Assembly (NCBI GenBank): GCA_002328495.1 | Contig: DCUJ01000010.1 | Span: 62,001-126,000, forward strand | DNA: 64,000 nt | Direction: 5' to 3' | DNA from: Sulfurospirillum sp. UBA2217 | GTDB taxonomy: Bacteria > Campylobacterota > Campylobacteria > Campylobacterales > Sulfurospirillaceae | In this document: positions 9,080 through 18,141 of the stretch, one piece after another | Layout of the letters: each line of letters opens with the position of its first letter | Position numbering within the stretch: the first letter of the stretch is position 1 | Notes under the pieces: model-generated | Seen by the model: the letters and a program-made list of their open reading frames with translations, nothing else | The model's database searches: none | What the model was told of the DNA's origin: nothing | Translations under genes and position numbers: made by a program

Positions 9080-9612
9080 TGCACATTGTGTTTTCATTTT
9101 TATATGCGCCTGTTGTCGTGGTACTGCTGAGTTATTTTGATATCAAAACGGTTTCTTTGGGGCTTTTAGTCTTTGGCGTGCTTTGGTTCATAGCACTTAA
9201 ACCTAAAACGATTAAGAGAGTCCTTTTTCCATTGTTTTACATTTTTGTTGCCTTGGGTGCTTTTTTATGGGACGACTTTTTAGTTCTCAAATTTTTACCA
9301 TTGCTTATATCCTTAGCATTTATCTTCTTCTTAATCGTCAGTTATTTTGATAATGACTCTATCATCTTAGCGTTTGCACGTAAAATTCATAAACGCGCTC
9401 TTGAGAGTGATGAAGAGGCTTATATCAACCGTTGTACTCTTTTTTGGATTTTACTGGCTTTTTTAAACATTCTTTTACATGTAAGCATGCTCCTTCTCAA
9501 AAATGACCACTATTGGATTGTTTATTCCTCTGTTGGGTGGTATTGTGTCTTTATTGTGGGTGGGCTTATCCAGTTTTTACACCGTCAATTTATCTTTTTA
9601 AAACGGAAATAA
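9079..9612 (+). CDS. COG4648-like integral membrane protein (APE cluster)
   Basis: The 177-residue hydrophobic protein has about six predicted membrane segments. It resembles the small membrane proteins (COG4648 type) found in APE-type clusters, whose function is not established. GTG at 9079 overlaps the preceding TAG by one base. The gap to the next gene is three bases. A TTACATGTAA site at 9475 encodes Leu-His-Val inside a membrane segment. Confidence 0.7.
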   Translation: MHIVFSFLYAPVVVVLLSYFDIKTVSLGLLVFGVLWFIALKPKTIKRVLFPLFYIFVALGAFLWDDFLVLKFLPLLISLAFIFFLIVSYFDNDSIILAFARKIHKRALESDEEAYINRCTLFWILLAFLNILLHVSMLLLKNDHYWIVYSSVGWYCVFIVGGLIQFLHRQFIFLKRK

Positions 9613-9615
9613 ATC

Positions 9616-10098
9616 ATGAAATCAATGCTCGTATTCGTTCTTTTGATGTGTGCTCTTTTTGCAAACACTTCTTCACGTTTTAAAGAAACACGCTATGTGT
9701 ATGCGTTAGACAAAAATATCTCGCTGGAAGGTTTTATCACCTTTGGAGAACACAATATCATCATTGAATACAGCAAACCTGAGCCCAAAGTGTTGACCTA
9801 TTTTGAAGAGAAATTGACCATTCAAGACCAATCTGGCTATACGATTGTCGATGTGCAGAGCATGCCCTCTTTGAGTTATTTTTTTATGATTATCAAAGCC
9901 GTGCATGATGAAAACACTTTGCTATTAGACTCTTTTTTTGAAACGACCATCAAAGCAAACCAAACACATTTAAGTCCCAAAGGGGTCACCGCAGAGATCC
10001 TGGAGGAAGTCTACGTTGAACACCGTGACAAAGCACTTAAATCTTTACATGTAAAGATTAAAAATGGCGATAGGATTAGCATTGAAATCATGGACTAA
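9616..10098 (+). CDS. LolA-like periplasmic carrier (APE cluster)
   Basis: The 160-residue protein begins with a short signal peptide (KSMLVFVLLMCALFA, likely cleaved near residue 16). A beta-rich domain of the outer-membrane lipoprotein carrier/LolA type follows, with the F-x-Q/E-x-R-like segment RFKETRYVYAL. In APE-type clusters a LolA-like protein paired with an MMPL exporter is thought to carry the product across the periplasm. Its 3' end overlaps the exporter gene by 35 bases. The TTACATGTAA site at 10045 encodes Leu-His-Val. Confidence 0.72.
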   Translation: MKSMLVFVLLMCALFANTSSRFKETRYVYALDKNISLEGFITFGEHNIIIEYSKPEPKVLTYFEEKLTIQDQSGYTIVDVQSMPSLSYFFMIIKAVHDENTLLLDSFFETTIKANQTHLSPKGVTAEILEEVYVEHRDKALKSLHVKIKNGDRISIEIMD

Positions 10099-12199
10099 AT
10101 TCCTCAACCTCCTTCTTTGTATGATTGCAGGAACCGTCTTCTTTTTCTATCAAAATTCCGTACATATCTCCACCAATCTGCTCACGTTTTTACCCGAAGG
10201 TCAAAATAAAGCAGTATTTGAGATGTATAGTGAGTTCAAAAATGCTAAAGAGCTTTTAGTTGCCACCGAAGGGTTTAACAAAGAGTCTCTCTCTGCCATC
10301 AAAACAATCGAAGAGAAGCTGTTAGCTTCCAACCTTTTCACACTAGAGAGCAGTATCGCGCCCAATGCCAAGCTTATAGCGTACACCCAAAAAAACACTT
10401 TTTACCTTAAAAATCTCACCAAAGAGAATGCTCCAAACATCCACGAAACGCTCAAAACTCTCCATGACAACATCATAAAAAATCCATACTATACAAGCAT
10501 AGATGCCACAGATCCACTGGGTTACTTTCGCTCAAAAGAGCAAAAAATGCCAATGACCATTCGCGATGGACACCTAGCCTTAGGAGATTTTGGATATCTG
10601 AGTGTTTTTAGCATCAAAGAGAGTGCTAACACTTTAGAGGATTATGAGAAAATTTACACGCTGGTGCATCAAGAACTTTTAGGCATGCACAATGTCCGTC
10701 TCTTTAGCCCAATCTTTTACTTTGTGGAAAATGCCAAAAAAATACAAGAAGATGTCACCTTTTTAATTCTCCTCTCCACGGCTTTATTGCTAGTACTCTA
10801 CATCTTTATCATCAAAAATATCTATCTACTGATAAATACCATAGCAACACTTGCCACCTCAGCTCTTCTTTCTTATGTGCTCATCGGTATGCTATGGAGT
10901 GAAGTCTCCGTGTTTGTGTTGGCGTTTGGAAATGCCATTGGAACATTGGCCATTGACTACATGTTCCACTACTACTTTTACGGGCATTATGACAGTCAAA
11001 AGAAGTTTAACACCTCTGTATTTTATGGTTTTTTAACCACATTGGGTGGTTTTTTAATTTTTTCCTTTGTTGATTTTCCCTTAATTCAACAAGTGTGTAT
11101 CTTTGCGATGATTTCGCTCTCTCTTTCCTACCTCCAATTTGTCTTTCTCTTTCCTCGCATTGGATTCAAAAAAGCACAGCCTTATAAGGCATTTGATATC
11201 TCTATTCCATTGCCTTACCGCTCCATTGCACTTTTGTCTTTGTTAGCCATTGCTATGAGTCTTCCTTTTATCACGCTAGATACCAACATTAAAAATCTTG
11301 ATTATCAAAATATTGGGCTGATGAAGGAAGAGCGATTCTTTAAAAAGAGCATAAAAAAAGAGGGGTATATCCCACTCTTAATTGAAGCAAACTCCATCGA
11401 ACAACTTATTGCTCACAGTAATACCCTTAACAATACCTTCAAAAATGCCACCATACCACTCTCCTATTTTTTTGATAAAACCTTTTATGAACAACGAAAA
11501 AAAGAGATTGAAGCTTTACATATAAAAGAGAAAAAACTACTTATTGAAGAAGAAGCTACCAAGCTCGGTTTTCGCGAAGGCTTTTTTAAGAATGCCTATA
11601 AAGAAGAACTTTTAGACCCAAGTTACCAAGAACTTACCGTGGAAATACTTCGTGAAATGGGCTTTGATGTGGTGTATAAAGAGGGGAAATACTACACCTT
11701 TGCGCTGGTACAAAAGCATGAAAAAGGCATATTGGAGAAATACCCATTTGCCTATTCCATCGATGCACAAGAGCTATTTTTTCAAGCACTCCATAGCATC
11801 GCACAGCAACTGCTTATTGGGGGTATTTTAGCCATTGCCTTTATTGTTTTTATGCTTTTGATGATTTGTCGCAAATCTTTAGCACTAAGTTCCACCTTTG
11901 TTCTGCTGCCAACAGCACTTACGGTACTCTTCTTTCTTACGGGTGGTTTTACCATTGCGCATCTCTTTATGCTTTTTATTATGATGCTCTTTGGTATTGA
12001 TTATGGCATCTACATGAGCAATGAGGAGAGTTTTCAAGATGGGACAAAGAGTGCCATCTTCTTCTCCATCATTGACACCTTTGCAGGCTTTGGTGTCTTG
12101 ATTTTGAGTGACATTGGTGCTTTGCATGATATGGGTTTGGTTTCGTGTATTGCAACAGCGGCAATTTTAGTTTTATTGATGGGGAGGAAGCGCGCATGA
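10064..12199 (+). CDS. MMPL/RND-type exporter (ApeM-like)
   Basis: The 711-residue protein has the MMPL layout: one N-terminal membrane helix, a periplasmic loop, a membrane bundle (about 225-360), a second helix and loop (about 385-585), and a second bundle to the C-terminus. Asp-rich membrane motifs LAIDYMFHYYF and FGIDYGIYMSN mark the two proton-relay helices. It is the probable inner-membrane exporter of the cluster product. The start is ambiguous: ATG 10064 lies well inside lolA, while TTG 10082 has an AGGA nearby. Its stop forms an ATGA with the next gene. Confidence 0.85.
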   Translation: MAIGLALKSWTKFLNLLLCMIAGTVFFFYQNSVHISTNLLTFLPEGQNKAVFEMYSEFKNAKELLVATEGFNKESLSAIKTIEEKLLASNLFTLESSIAPNAKLIAYTQKNTFYLKNLTKENAPNIHETLKTLHDNIIKNPYYTSIDATDPLGYFRSKEQKMPMTIRDGHLALGDFGYLSVFSIKESANTLEDYEKIYTLVHQELLGMHNVRLFSPIFYFVENAKKIQEDVTFLILLSTALLLVLYIFIIKNIYLLINTIATLATSALLSYVLIGMLWSEVSVFVLAFGNAIGTLAIDYMFHYYFYGHYDSQKKFNTSVFYGFLTTLGGFLIFSFVDFPLIQQVCIFAMISLSLSYLQFVFLFPRIGFKKAQPYKAFDISIPLPYRSIALLSLLAIAMSLPFITLDTNIKNLDYQNIGLMKEERFFKKSIKKEGYIPLLIEANSIEQLIAHSNTLNNTFKNATIPLSYFFDKTFYEQRKKEIEALHIKEKKLLIEEEATKLGFREGFFKNAYKEELLDPSYQELTVEILREMGFDVVYKEGKYYTFALVQKHEKGILEKYPFAYSIDAQELFFQALHSIAQQLLIGGILAIAFIVFMLLMICRKSLALSSTFVLLPTALTVLFFLTGGFTIAHLFMLFIMMLFGIDYGIYMSNEESFQDGTKSAIFFSIIDTFAGFGVLILSDIGALHDMGLVSCIATAAILVLLMGRKRA

Positions 12200-13374
12200 G
12201 GGTCGTTATCGTTAATGATGATTGTAGTGAAAAGATGTACGAGAGTCGTGACCTCATCGATACAACACTTCACAACCAAGTGATGCTTATCCCCTCAAAA
12301 AGCAAAGAAGAGAATGCTATTGAAATTTTAAGAGCCTACCTCTCAGGGGCAAAACCCATTTTATACGATCAAGAAAATCTCTCTTTAAAAGAAAAAATGG
12401 AATCGCTCGGAGAAAAACCATTTGCAGATAGTGACTTTGCTGCCATGTTTTTTACCTCAGGAAGTACAGGTTTTCCAACGGGTGCATTTAAGAGCCACGA
12501 AAATATTGAGACGGATATGGAAGCATTGGTGAGAGCATTTGGTCATTTTCGCATCAATAAAGTGGTTGCCACGGTTCCATTTATTCATATTTATGGTTTT
12601 TTAGCTGCTCTTTTGCTACCCCTTAAACTGGGTGTTGATTTGGTTTTTAAAGAGCATTTTTTACCGCACGATCTGCTCTCTTTTGCTAAACCTCATCATC
12701 TTGTTGTTACCACACCGCTTTACATTAAGTCCCTTTTGAGGCTCGGGGAATCAAAAGATTTGAGTGAGACTATCTTTATTAGCTCCACAGGCCCTCTGCC
12801 AGTAGAGATTGCTAAAGAATTTACCGATACCTTTAAAACCACACTTATTCAACTGTTTGGCTCCACCGAAACGGGCAGTATCGCTTTTAAAAAACAAGAC
12901 GATAGCTTCTGGACGCCCTTTGGCGGTGTCAAAATTTCCCTCAATTCCGAAGGGCTTTTACATGTAAGCTCATCGTTTATCTCAAAAACCTTATGGCAAG
13001 AAGGATTTACCCAAACAGGCGGAGCCATTCAGAGCTTTGATTATGCCGTAGTGGAAAATGGCAAATTTCAACTCATTGGACGCAGCAGTCACATTGTAAA
13101 GATTGCGGGGAAGCGTTATGCTACATCACACATCGAAGAAATCCTAGAAGCGATGGAAGGCATAGAAAAAGCCCTTGTGCATGTCAAACACACTAATACG
13201 GAGCTTAAAGATGAAGTCTTACTTGTTTTTCTTGAAGCCACACAACCTGTGAGTATCAAAGAGATTAAAAGAATCCTCAAACAAAAACTGGGAAAAATCA
13301 ATCTTCCCATTGAGCTTAAAATCGTCGATAAAATCTCAACCACATTGATGGGTAAAAAATGTATGCCATTGTAA
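12196..13374 (+). CDS. AMP-forming acyl-activating enzyme (ApeH-like)
   Basis: The 392-residue adenylate-forming enzyme has the P-loop-like motif TSGSTGFPTG near residue 80; the usual Lys before the last Gly is Thr. It also has GSTETG near 220 and the C-terminal hinge region near 300. It is shorter than typical CoA ligases because the N-terminal subdomain is reduced, as in APE and xanthomonadin AMP ligases. It probably adenylates the aryl acid and loads it on the ACP. ATG 12196 is preceded by GGGGAGGA and overlaps the exporter stop. This is the last biosynthetic gene of the plus arm. Confidence 0.85.
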   Translation: MRVVIVNDDCSEKMYESRDLIDTTLHNQVMLIPSKSKEENAIEILRAYLSGAKPILYDQENLSLKEKMESLGEKPFADSDFAAMFFTSGSTGFPTGAFKSHENIETDMEALVRAFGHFRINKVVATVPFIHIYGFLAALLLPLKLGVDLVFKEHFLPHDLLSFAKPHHLVVTTPLYIKSLLRLGESKDLSETIFISSTGPLPVEIAKEFTDTFKTTLIQLFGSTETGSIAFKKQDDSFWTPFGGVKISLNSEGLLHVSSSFISKTLWQEGFTQTGGAIQSFDYAVVENGKFQLIGRSSHIVKIAGKRYATSHIEEILEAMEGIEKALVHVKHTNTELKDEVLLVFLEATQPVSIKEIKRILKQKLGKINLPIELKIVDKISTTLMGKKCMPL

Positions 13375-13479
13375 TCAATAGAGTTCTTACGAAACTCTAA
13401 ACACGTCTTTAAAGCAAAGCTTTTAAGACTACGCTAACGCTGAGTTCTCTTAGGCAGAGTGCCCACGCACCCTTGGTGC

Positions 13480-13517
13480 TTTTCCTTCTTGCAAAATGAG
13501 TTTTGCAAGAAGGAAAA
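13480..13517. repeat. 17-bp perfect inverted repeat
   Basis: The arms at 13480-13496 and 13501-13517 are exact reverse complements around a TGAG loop. The outer ends are TTTT...AAAA, the reverse of a classical terminator, so on neither strand is a U-tract placed after the stem. A second, imperfect hairpin (GTCTTTAAAGC / GCTTTTAAGAC) lies near 13405-13430. The hairpin sits 23 bases before the 13540 lipoprotein gene and could be an attenuator, mRNA stabiliser or processing site. Confidence 0.6.
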
Positions 13518-13539
13518 TATCTTATTTTAAAGGAGTTTT

Positions 13540-14205
13540 ATGAAAAAAATTGTCTCGAGATTTTTTCTCACGCTTGCTTTTGCCACCAGTGCGCTATTGT
13601 TTACGGGGTGTGCTACAAAAAGGGGAGAAGTTGCACTGCAAGTGCCCGCTAGCAACGTCGAAACTGCGCCATCCAATGGCAAACACGTTTACATCAATTC
13701 TGTCGTTGATAAACGTATTTTTGAGGTCAAACCCCCAGAGCCTAGTACGCCTTCATTGGACCCATCCGAAGCACAAAATGATGCTATTAAAGCGCGTGCG
13801 GTTGGAAGAAAACGCAATGGTTATGGCATGGCACTTGGTGACATCCTTCTCAATGAAAACCAAAGTGTCTCCAGTGTCATCAAAGATTCACTGGGAGAGG
13901 CTTTAACAGACAAAGGCTACAACGTCATCAAAACGAAAGAGCAAATCACCCCTCAAACCTACATCGCTGATGTCAAAATTATCAAATTTTGGTCTTGGAT
14001 GAATATGGGATTTTGGGCACTGACCATCAGTTGTGAGATTGAAACAGATATTGAGTTTAAACAAGAGGGTAAGCCCAAAACATATAACCTACATGTAAAA
14101 GCAGCGGACTCTTTTCAAACGGGGATGGAAAGCAACTACATAGAAGTCATGCAAAAAGCGTTAAAAGAGTATGTGTCTCAGGCAAAAAAAGAGATAACAG
14201 AGTAG
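13540..14205 (+). CDS. YajG-like lipoprotein
   Basis: The 221-residue protein has a lipoprotein signal peptide with lipobox LFTGC (Cys about residue 24). It then has a beta-rich domain with the YajG-like pattern of a conserved start (KHVYINSVVDKR), a mid-region repressing low complexity (PPEPSTPSLDPSE) and a C-terminal helix. The assignment to YajG is tentative. A strong ribosome-binding site, AAAGGAG, precedes the ATG. It is separated from the polyene genes by a structured spacer, so co-transcription is uncertain. A near-palindrome CTACATGTAA encodes Leu-His-Val near residue 184. Confidence 0.65.
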   Translation: MKKIVSRFFLTLAFATSALLFTGCATKRGEVALQVPASNVETAPSNGKHVYINSVVDKRIFEVKPPEPSTPSLDPSEAQNDAIKARAVGRKRNGYGMALGDILLNENQSVSSVIKDSLGEALTDKGYNVIKTKEQITPQTYIADVKIIKFWSWMNMGFWALTISCEIETDIEFKQEGKPKTYNLHVKAADSFQTGMESNYIEVMQKALKEYVSQAKKEITE

Positions 14206-14211
14206 AAAACG

Positions 14212-14238
14212 CAAAGGGCAACTCAACATTGCCCTTTG
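14212..14238. terminator. Hairpin between convergent genes
   Basis: CAAAGGGCAA / TTGCCCTTTG form a 10-bp perfect stem around a 7-base loop, midway between the convergent lipoprotein genes. On the minus strand the stem is followed by GCGTTTTC. It is a plausible bidirectional terminator for the two arms of the cluster. Confidence 0.6.
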
Positions 14239-14246
14239 TTGACGGT

Positions 14247-14645
14247 TTAGAGCAATCCTAGTTGCACTTGAATTGCTTTGTTTAAGTTTTGAATCCATCC
14301 ATTATAATTGCTATGAATCGTGTTACTTTCAGCATTATAATTTAAATTAACACTGCTCTCATAAGTAATACTATACTCTTCGGTCGTATGTTTTATAGAC
14401 ACTATTGCGGTATGCGTTCTTAAAATAAGTGTCCCTTTAAGAACTCCTGGTTTTTCTTTTTTAATAATCCAACCCAATCCTCCACCTGCTCGAAGAATGG
14501 CTTTTTCAACATCTTCCAACGAAGCTTTTTTATCGCCGCTAACAGCAATCGACATGCTACTCACATTATAGACCGGTGGTGTACCACACCCTAAAAAAGA
14601 CAATGTTGCAATAGCTGCAATCATGAACAGTAGAAGTTTTCTCAT
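14247..14645 (-). CDS. Small lipoprotein of unknown function
   Basis: The 132-residue protein has a signal peptide and lipobox SFLGC (Cys about residue 20). A compact alpha/beta domain follows, with a Gly-rich GGGLGWII segment and a predicted beta-hairpin region (TLILRTHTAIVSIKHTTEEYSITYESSVNLNY). I do not recognise the family. It lies 79 bases downstream of the hydrolase gene on the same strand and may be the last gene of the minus arm, but the gap leaves that open. Confidence 0.65.
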   Translation of the reverse strand: MRKLLLFMIAAIATLSFLGCGTPPVYNVSSMSIAVSGDKKASLEDVEKAILRAGGGLGWIIKKEKPGVLKGTLILRTHTAIVSIKHTTEEYSITYESSVNLNYNAESNTIHSNYNGWIQNLNKAIQVQLGLL

Positions 14646-14724
14646 TCAAATCCTTTAAAAAAATTTAGATTGATTTTAGTCATTTTAAGATTAATTTTTA
14701 CTGAGCAAAAAGGCTTTTTTTTGA

Positions 14725-16038
14725 TTATTTTGCATTTAAAATCTCTTTGCCATGCACGCGCTTATCGTTGATATGACACAATGAGTAAAATACAAAAGAG
14801 GTCAAAAGAACTTCGATGGGTTTCCCAAGTGCTTGAATGTGTGTGCCCAAAAGATGAAGCTTAACATTGTGGAGTTTTAGCGTGCCAAAAACATCACTTG
14901 CGATAATCGAAACTTTGGCATTTTGAGCCATCAATACCACTTCTTTGGACCCTTTAAACGTACTATTAATAATCTCAACATCAGAATTAACCACCACCAA
15001 CTCACCTATGGAAGCATCCTTGATGACCACTCTTTGAGAATCACGAATACTCATACTCTCAATCATACCCGAATACGTTTGATCCTTCACATGTTTAAGA
15101 TGCACGCTATAGCTTTGCGTTTGTGAAGGCAGGGTCGGTCGCATGGGAGCTTTTGGGTGTATAAAATGTTCTTGGAGTATCTGCAAAAATGCTTTTTCAT
15201 GCGTAAGCATTGGCACATGTTTTGCATCAGAAATACTCTTTAGGCTAGAATTTTCCATGAGTTTATGCAAGACATACCCTGTTTTTAAGGGCGCAACATC
15301 ATCATCCTCGCCCCATACTATCGTTGTCTTGGTATTGATGTCTTGGATGACTCCACTAAAATTTTCCTCCACCAGTGCTACGGCTGCAATACGCATGGGA
15401 TTTGCCCCCAATACACTCGCTCTTAGCTCTGGACTTTGAAGCACTCGGTTCATGTCCACAGACATTTTTCGGTCAATTTTTTCGGTCATTTTATCCACAA
15501 AACGATTGAATGTAGAGTTTTGAGTGAGTCCGCCGTAATCATCAAAAAAAGAATGAATACCCGTTTTCATTAAAAATGTATTATATTCACTGCGGTGCAA
15601 AATCCCCGCTACATCCACAAGCACCAAACTTTCAACATGAGAGGGATACATGCTGGTATATTTAAGCGCAATGGCTCCACCCATCGAATGACCAACAAGA
15701 TGAAACGGCTTTTTCACATAGGTGTGTGTCATATGCTGAATGAACTTAGCGTACTGTGTGGGCGAATACAATTCATTGGACTTCGTCGATTGACCAAAAC
15801 CTGGTAAATCAAAGGTGATGACATAGTAGTTGTTTTTCAAAAAAGCAATGGTCCCATCCCAAATCGTAGAAGCCTCATCCCCTAGCCCATGCACCAAAAC
15901 AACGGCTGGATTTTCAGGATTTCCGCTCATCTTCATAGAAACAGAAGCATTAAAAATAGGCTCTGTAACAAAGGTTCCTTCTAACTCTTTAGCGTGCAGG
16001 CTTAGAATAAAAACCAAAACTATCAGTAAAAATCTCAT
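14725..16038 (-). CDS. Secreted alpha/beta hydrolase with C-terminal beta-rich extension
   Basis: A signal peptide (about residues 1-16, ending HA) is followed by an alpha/beta hydrolase domain (about 20-275). The oxyanion HGLGDE, nucleophile elbow GHSMGG near residue 117, acid Asp in WGEDDD near 243 and His in DAKHVPML near 267 are all visible. The remaining roughly 150 residues alternate short hydrophobic beta segments, as in a right-handed beta-helix, an unusual addition. It overlaps the dehydratase by four bases (ATGA), so it belongs to the minus arm. It may release or remodel the polyene conjugate in the periplasm; the substrate is unknown. Confidence 0.8.
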   Translation of the reverse strand: MRFLLIVLVFILSLHAKELEGTFVTEPIFNASVSMKMSGNPENPAVVLVHGLGDEASTIWDGTIAFLKNNYYVITFDLPGFGQSTKSNELYSPTQYAKFIQHMTHTYVKKPFHLVGHSMGGAIALKYTSMYPSHVESLVLVDVAGILHRSEYNTFLMKTGIHSFFDDYGGLTQNSTFNRFVDKMTEKIDRKMSVDMNRVLQSPELRASVLGANPMRIAAVALVEENFSGVIQDINTKTTIVWGEDDDVAPLKTGYVLHKLMENSSLKSISDAKHVPMLTHEKAFLQILQEHFIHPKAPMRPTLPSQTQSYSVHLKHVKDQTYSGMIESMSIRDSQRVVIKDASIGELVVVNSDVEIINSTFKGSKEVVLMAQNAKVSIIASDVFGTLKLHNVKLHLLGTHIQALGKPIEVLLTSFVFYSLCHINDKRVHGKEILNAK

Positions 16039-16394
16039 GGTACCACTTCTAGCATAACCATAAAAATGCCACTAGCAGACATCACTTCACTCGCTTCTTC
16101 AAACACTTCAAAGTAAAATTCACTCGAATTTCCAAACGACAAACGCTCTTCAATGACAACCTTACATGTAAGGCTTTGCGCTTTTACATGTAAAGAAATA
16201 TCTTTCATTAAGACCAAAAAACCATTCTTAGGCAGATGGGTTTGTGCAAAAGCAGATGAGGCTTGAGCCGCCGCTTCTGTGAGCATCGGAAGCGTTGGAG
16301 GGTAGGGAAATTCACACACTATAGTCGCAGTTTTATCTTTACATGTAAGGATTTCTTTGGCAAAACGAATGGGTGGAAGATGGGGTAAATTCAT
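16035..16394 (-). CDS. ApeP/COG4706-like hotdog dehydratase
   Basis: The 119-residue product begins with LPHLPPIRFA, the signature of COG4706-type 3-hydroxyacyl-ACP dehydratases. It continues with a helix containing PMLTEAAAQASSAF (about residues 35-49) that carries the active-site Glu. It would be the second dehydratase of the pathway; ApeI and ApeP work as a pair in E. coli aryl polyene synthesis. ATGA overlaps link it to both neighbours. Remarkably, three TTACATGTAA palindromes (16162, 16184, 16339) lie within this one short gene, encoding Leu-Thr-Cys-Lys, Leu-His-Val-Lys and Leu-Thr-Cys-Lys. Confidence 0.75.
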   Translation of the reverse strand: MNLPHLPPIRFAKEILTCKDKTATIVCEFPYPPTLPMLTEAAAQASSAFAQTHLPKNGFLVLMKDISLHVKAQSLTCKVVIEERLSFGNSSEFYFEVFEEASEVMSASGIFMVMLEVVP

Positions 16395-17035
16395 AGCACA
16401 ACTTCGACAATAGAGCGTTCTAATTGTGGTGCAAATTGCGCTACATATAACATCTCGCTGATGGAGTTTGGAATCCCTACAAGCTCACTTTTTTGAAGCT
16501 TCATCGTCGCGTGTTCTTTCGTGACACGCACGACCAAAGCCACGCCACTTTCAAGGTATGTAATACAACGATTGACCTGTTCAATATTAGGAATATCCAG
16601 TGTTTCAAAGCACAAGAGCAATAGCACATCACCATCAAGTGCCTTAAGTGCTCCTGCCTTTAGTACATTGAGTGATGTTTTATCACCGCTAGAGAGCGTT
16701 AAAATCTCATTGTGATTGCGATACAAAATAGAAAGGTATGAAACGGCGGTATTGTAAACAGAATTTTGAAAATCAGTCGGGCTGAGTGCTTGTTTATCTT
16801 TCATAGCATTTAAAATATTAGCGGTGGTTCCAAGTTCACCAAAAGCACTCCCACAAATGATGCGACCACCCTCAAAATGCTTGACGCTGTTCAGCAATTC
16901 TACCGCAATTTTAGCCGCTTTTGTCAGTCTTCGTCGTACCATCATTTGAGGCACGAGTTCTTTGATGTTAGGTGTTTCTACATTTTTTTCACCCAGCATA
17001 AAGGCGCTACTTAAAATCTCTAAATGGATGTTCAT
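16391..17035 (-). CDS. Ketosynthase-like chain-length factor (ApeC-like)
   Basis: The 214-residue protein is an N-terminal-half beta-ketoacyl synthase domain (Ketoacyl-synt_2 type). It opens with the characteristic VPQMMVRRRLTKAAKIAVEL near residues 30-48, and its GSAFGELGTTANIL stretch lacks the active-site Cys. Such truncated, inactive ketosynthases pair with an active partner and set polyene length. It overlaps the ketosynthase gene by four bases and the ApeP-like gene by four bases. Confidence 0.8.
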   Translation of the reverse strand: MNIHLEILSSAFMLGEKNVETPNIKELVPQMMVRRRLTKAAKIAVELLNSVKHFEGGRIICGSAFGELGTTANILNAMKDKQALSPTDFQNSVYNTAVSYLSILYRNHNEILTLSSGDKTSLNVLKAGALKALDGDVLLLLCFETLDIPNIEQVNRCITYLESGVALVVRVTKEHATMKLQKSELVGIPNSISEMLYVAQFAPQLERSIVEVVL

Positions 17036-18141
17036 TGTGGCACGCCAAAAAGCAATGAAGTGTTGTTTCCACCAAAAGCCAATGAATTACTCAACGCATA
17101 ATGCAAGGGCTCGGCTTTGGCTTCGTATAAAAAATTGAGCGTTTTGTTTTCAGGTTCCCTAAGATGGGTATTGGGAGGTATTATCTGCTTTTGAAGTGCC
17201 ATGACGCATATCATGGCTTCGAGCGCACCAGCGGCTCCAAGCGTATGCCCCGTGATGGATTTTGTGGAACTCACATAAGGTCTATTTCCAAAAAGCGTCT
17301 CAATGGCAATGGCCTCACTCTCATCATTGGCCAATGTCCCTGTGCCATGCGCATTGATGTAATCTATCGCATTGGCACTTACATTGGCACACAACAAGGC
17401 ATTTTTCATACTTTGAAAAGCACCTTCTCCATGAGGGGAAGGATGTGCCATGTGATGCGCATCAGAGCTGTATCCTACGCCTAAAAGTTCAATGCCTGTG
17501 GCATCACATTGATTTTCTAGCAACAAAACCGCAATACCCTCAGAGACATTCATGCCCGATCTTTTACTGTCAAATGGAGAACATGGGTCTGACGCCAAGA
17601 CACCTAGCGCATTAAACCCTTGAATGGTTGTTTGAGACAATGTATCAAATCCAATGACCAAAACAGAGTCATAAACACCTTTTGAAATAACTTCATAACC
17701 ATATCCTATGGCATTGGCACTTGATGTACACGCCGTAGAAAATGAAATGTCATCTTTGAATATAAAATGTTGATTTAACATATAAGCAATAGCGTTAATA
17801 GAATGAAGCAATGGATTGATGTGCGCATAACTACCGCTGGCAAAAAAAATCTCTTCCGTTTTTTGCATACCACCAACCGAGGAGCCAACAACCAAGAGTG
17901 TCTTGCTAAAATCTGCTAAATGGCTTTTTTCTAAGACTTTCTTACATGTTTTCTTTAAAATCTCTTCGATTGAAAATTCTTTTTCAATTTTGCCTAAAGC
18001 AACTATTTTCTCATCTAATAGCACATTATAGGATGTTATGCCCGTACGATGTTCACAAATGGCATCAAAAATACCTTCTGGAGAATCAGATGCTGCGCAT
18101 ACTGCATCATAAGCAGTAACAAAAACTCTATAGGCGGGCAT
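17032..18141 (-). CDS. FabF-type beta-ketoacyl-ACP synthase (ApeO-like)
   Basis: The 369-residue ketosynthase has all three catalytic residues: Cys in STACTSSAN (near residue 136), His in NAHGTGT (near 263) and His in KSITGHTLGAAGA (near 298). The C-terminal GGNNTSLLF is typical of FabF. It would condense malonyl-ACP with the growing aryl chain in complex with the chain-length factor. ATG 18141 is preferred; a TTG at 18153 is also in frame. The start overlaps the ACP gene's 3' end by 14 bases. Confidence 0.9.
   Translation of the reverse strand: MPAYRVFVTAYDAVCAASDSPEGIFDAICEHRTGITSYNVLLDEKIVALGKIEKEFSIEEILKKTCKKVLEKSHLADFSKTLLVVGSSVGGMQKTEEIFFASGSYAHINPLLHSINAIAYMLNQHFIFKDDISFSTACTSSANAIGYGYEVISKGVYDSVLVIGFDTLSQTTIQGFNALGVLASDPCSPFDSKRSGMNVSEGIAVLLLENQCDATGIELLGVGYSSDAHHMAHPSPHGEGAFQSMKNALLCANVSANAIDYINAHGTGTLANDESEAIAIETLFGNRPYVSSTKSITGHTLGAAGALEAMICVMALQKQIIPPNTHLREPENKTLNFLYEAKAEPLHYALSNSLAFGGNNTSLLFGVPQ

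Noticed and set aside
13480..13517. Hairpin as a rho-independent terminator
   Set aside because: The outer bases are T on the left and A on the right, the wrong polarity for a U-tract on either strand.
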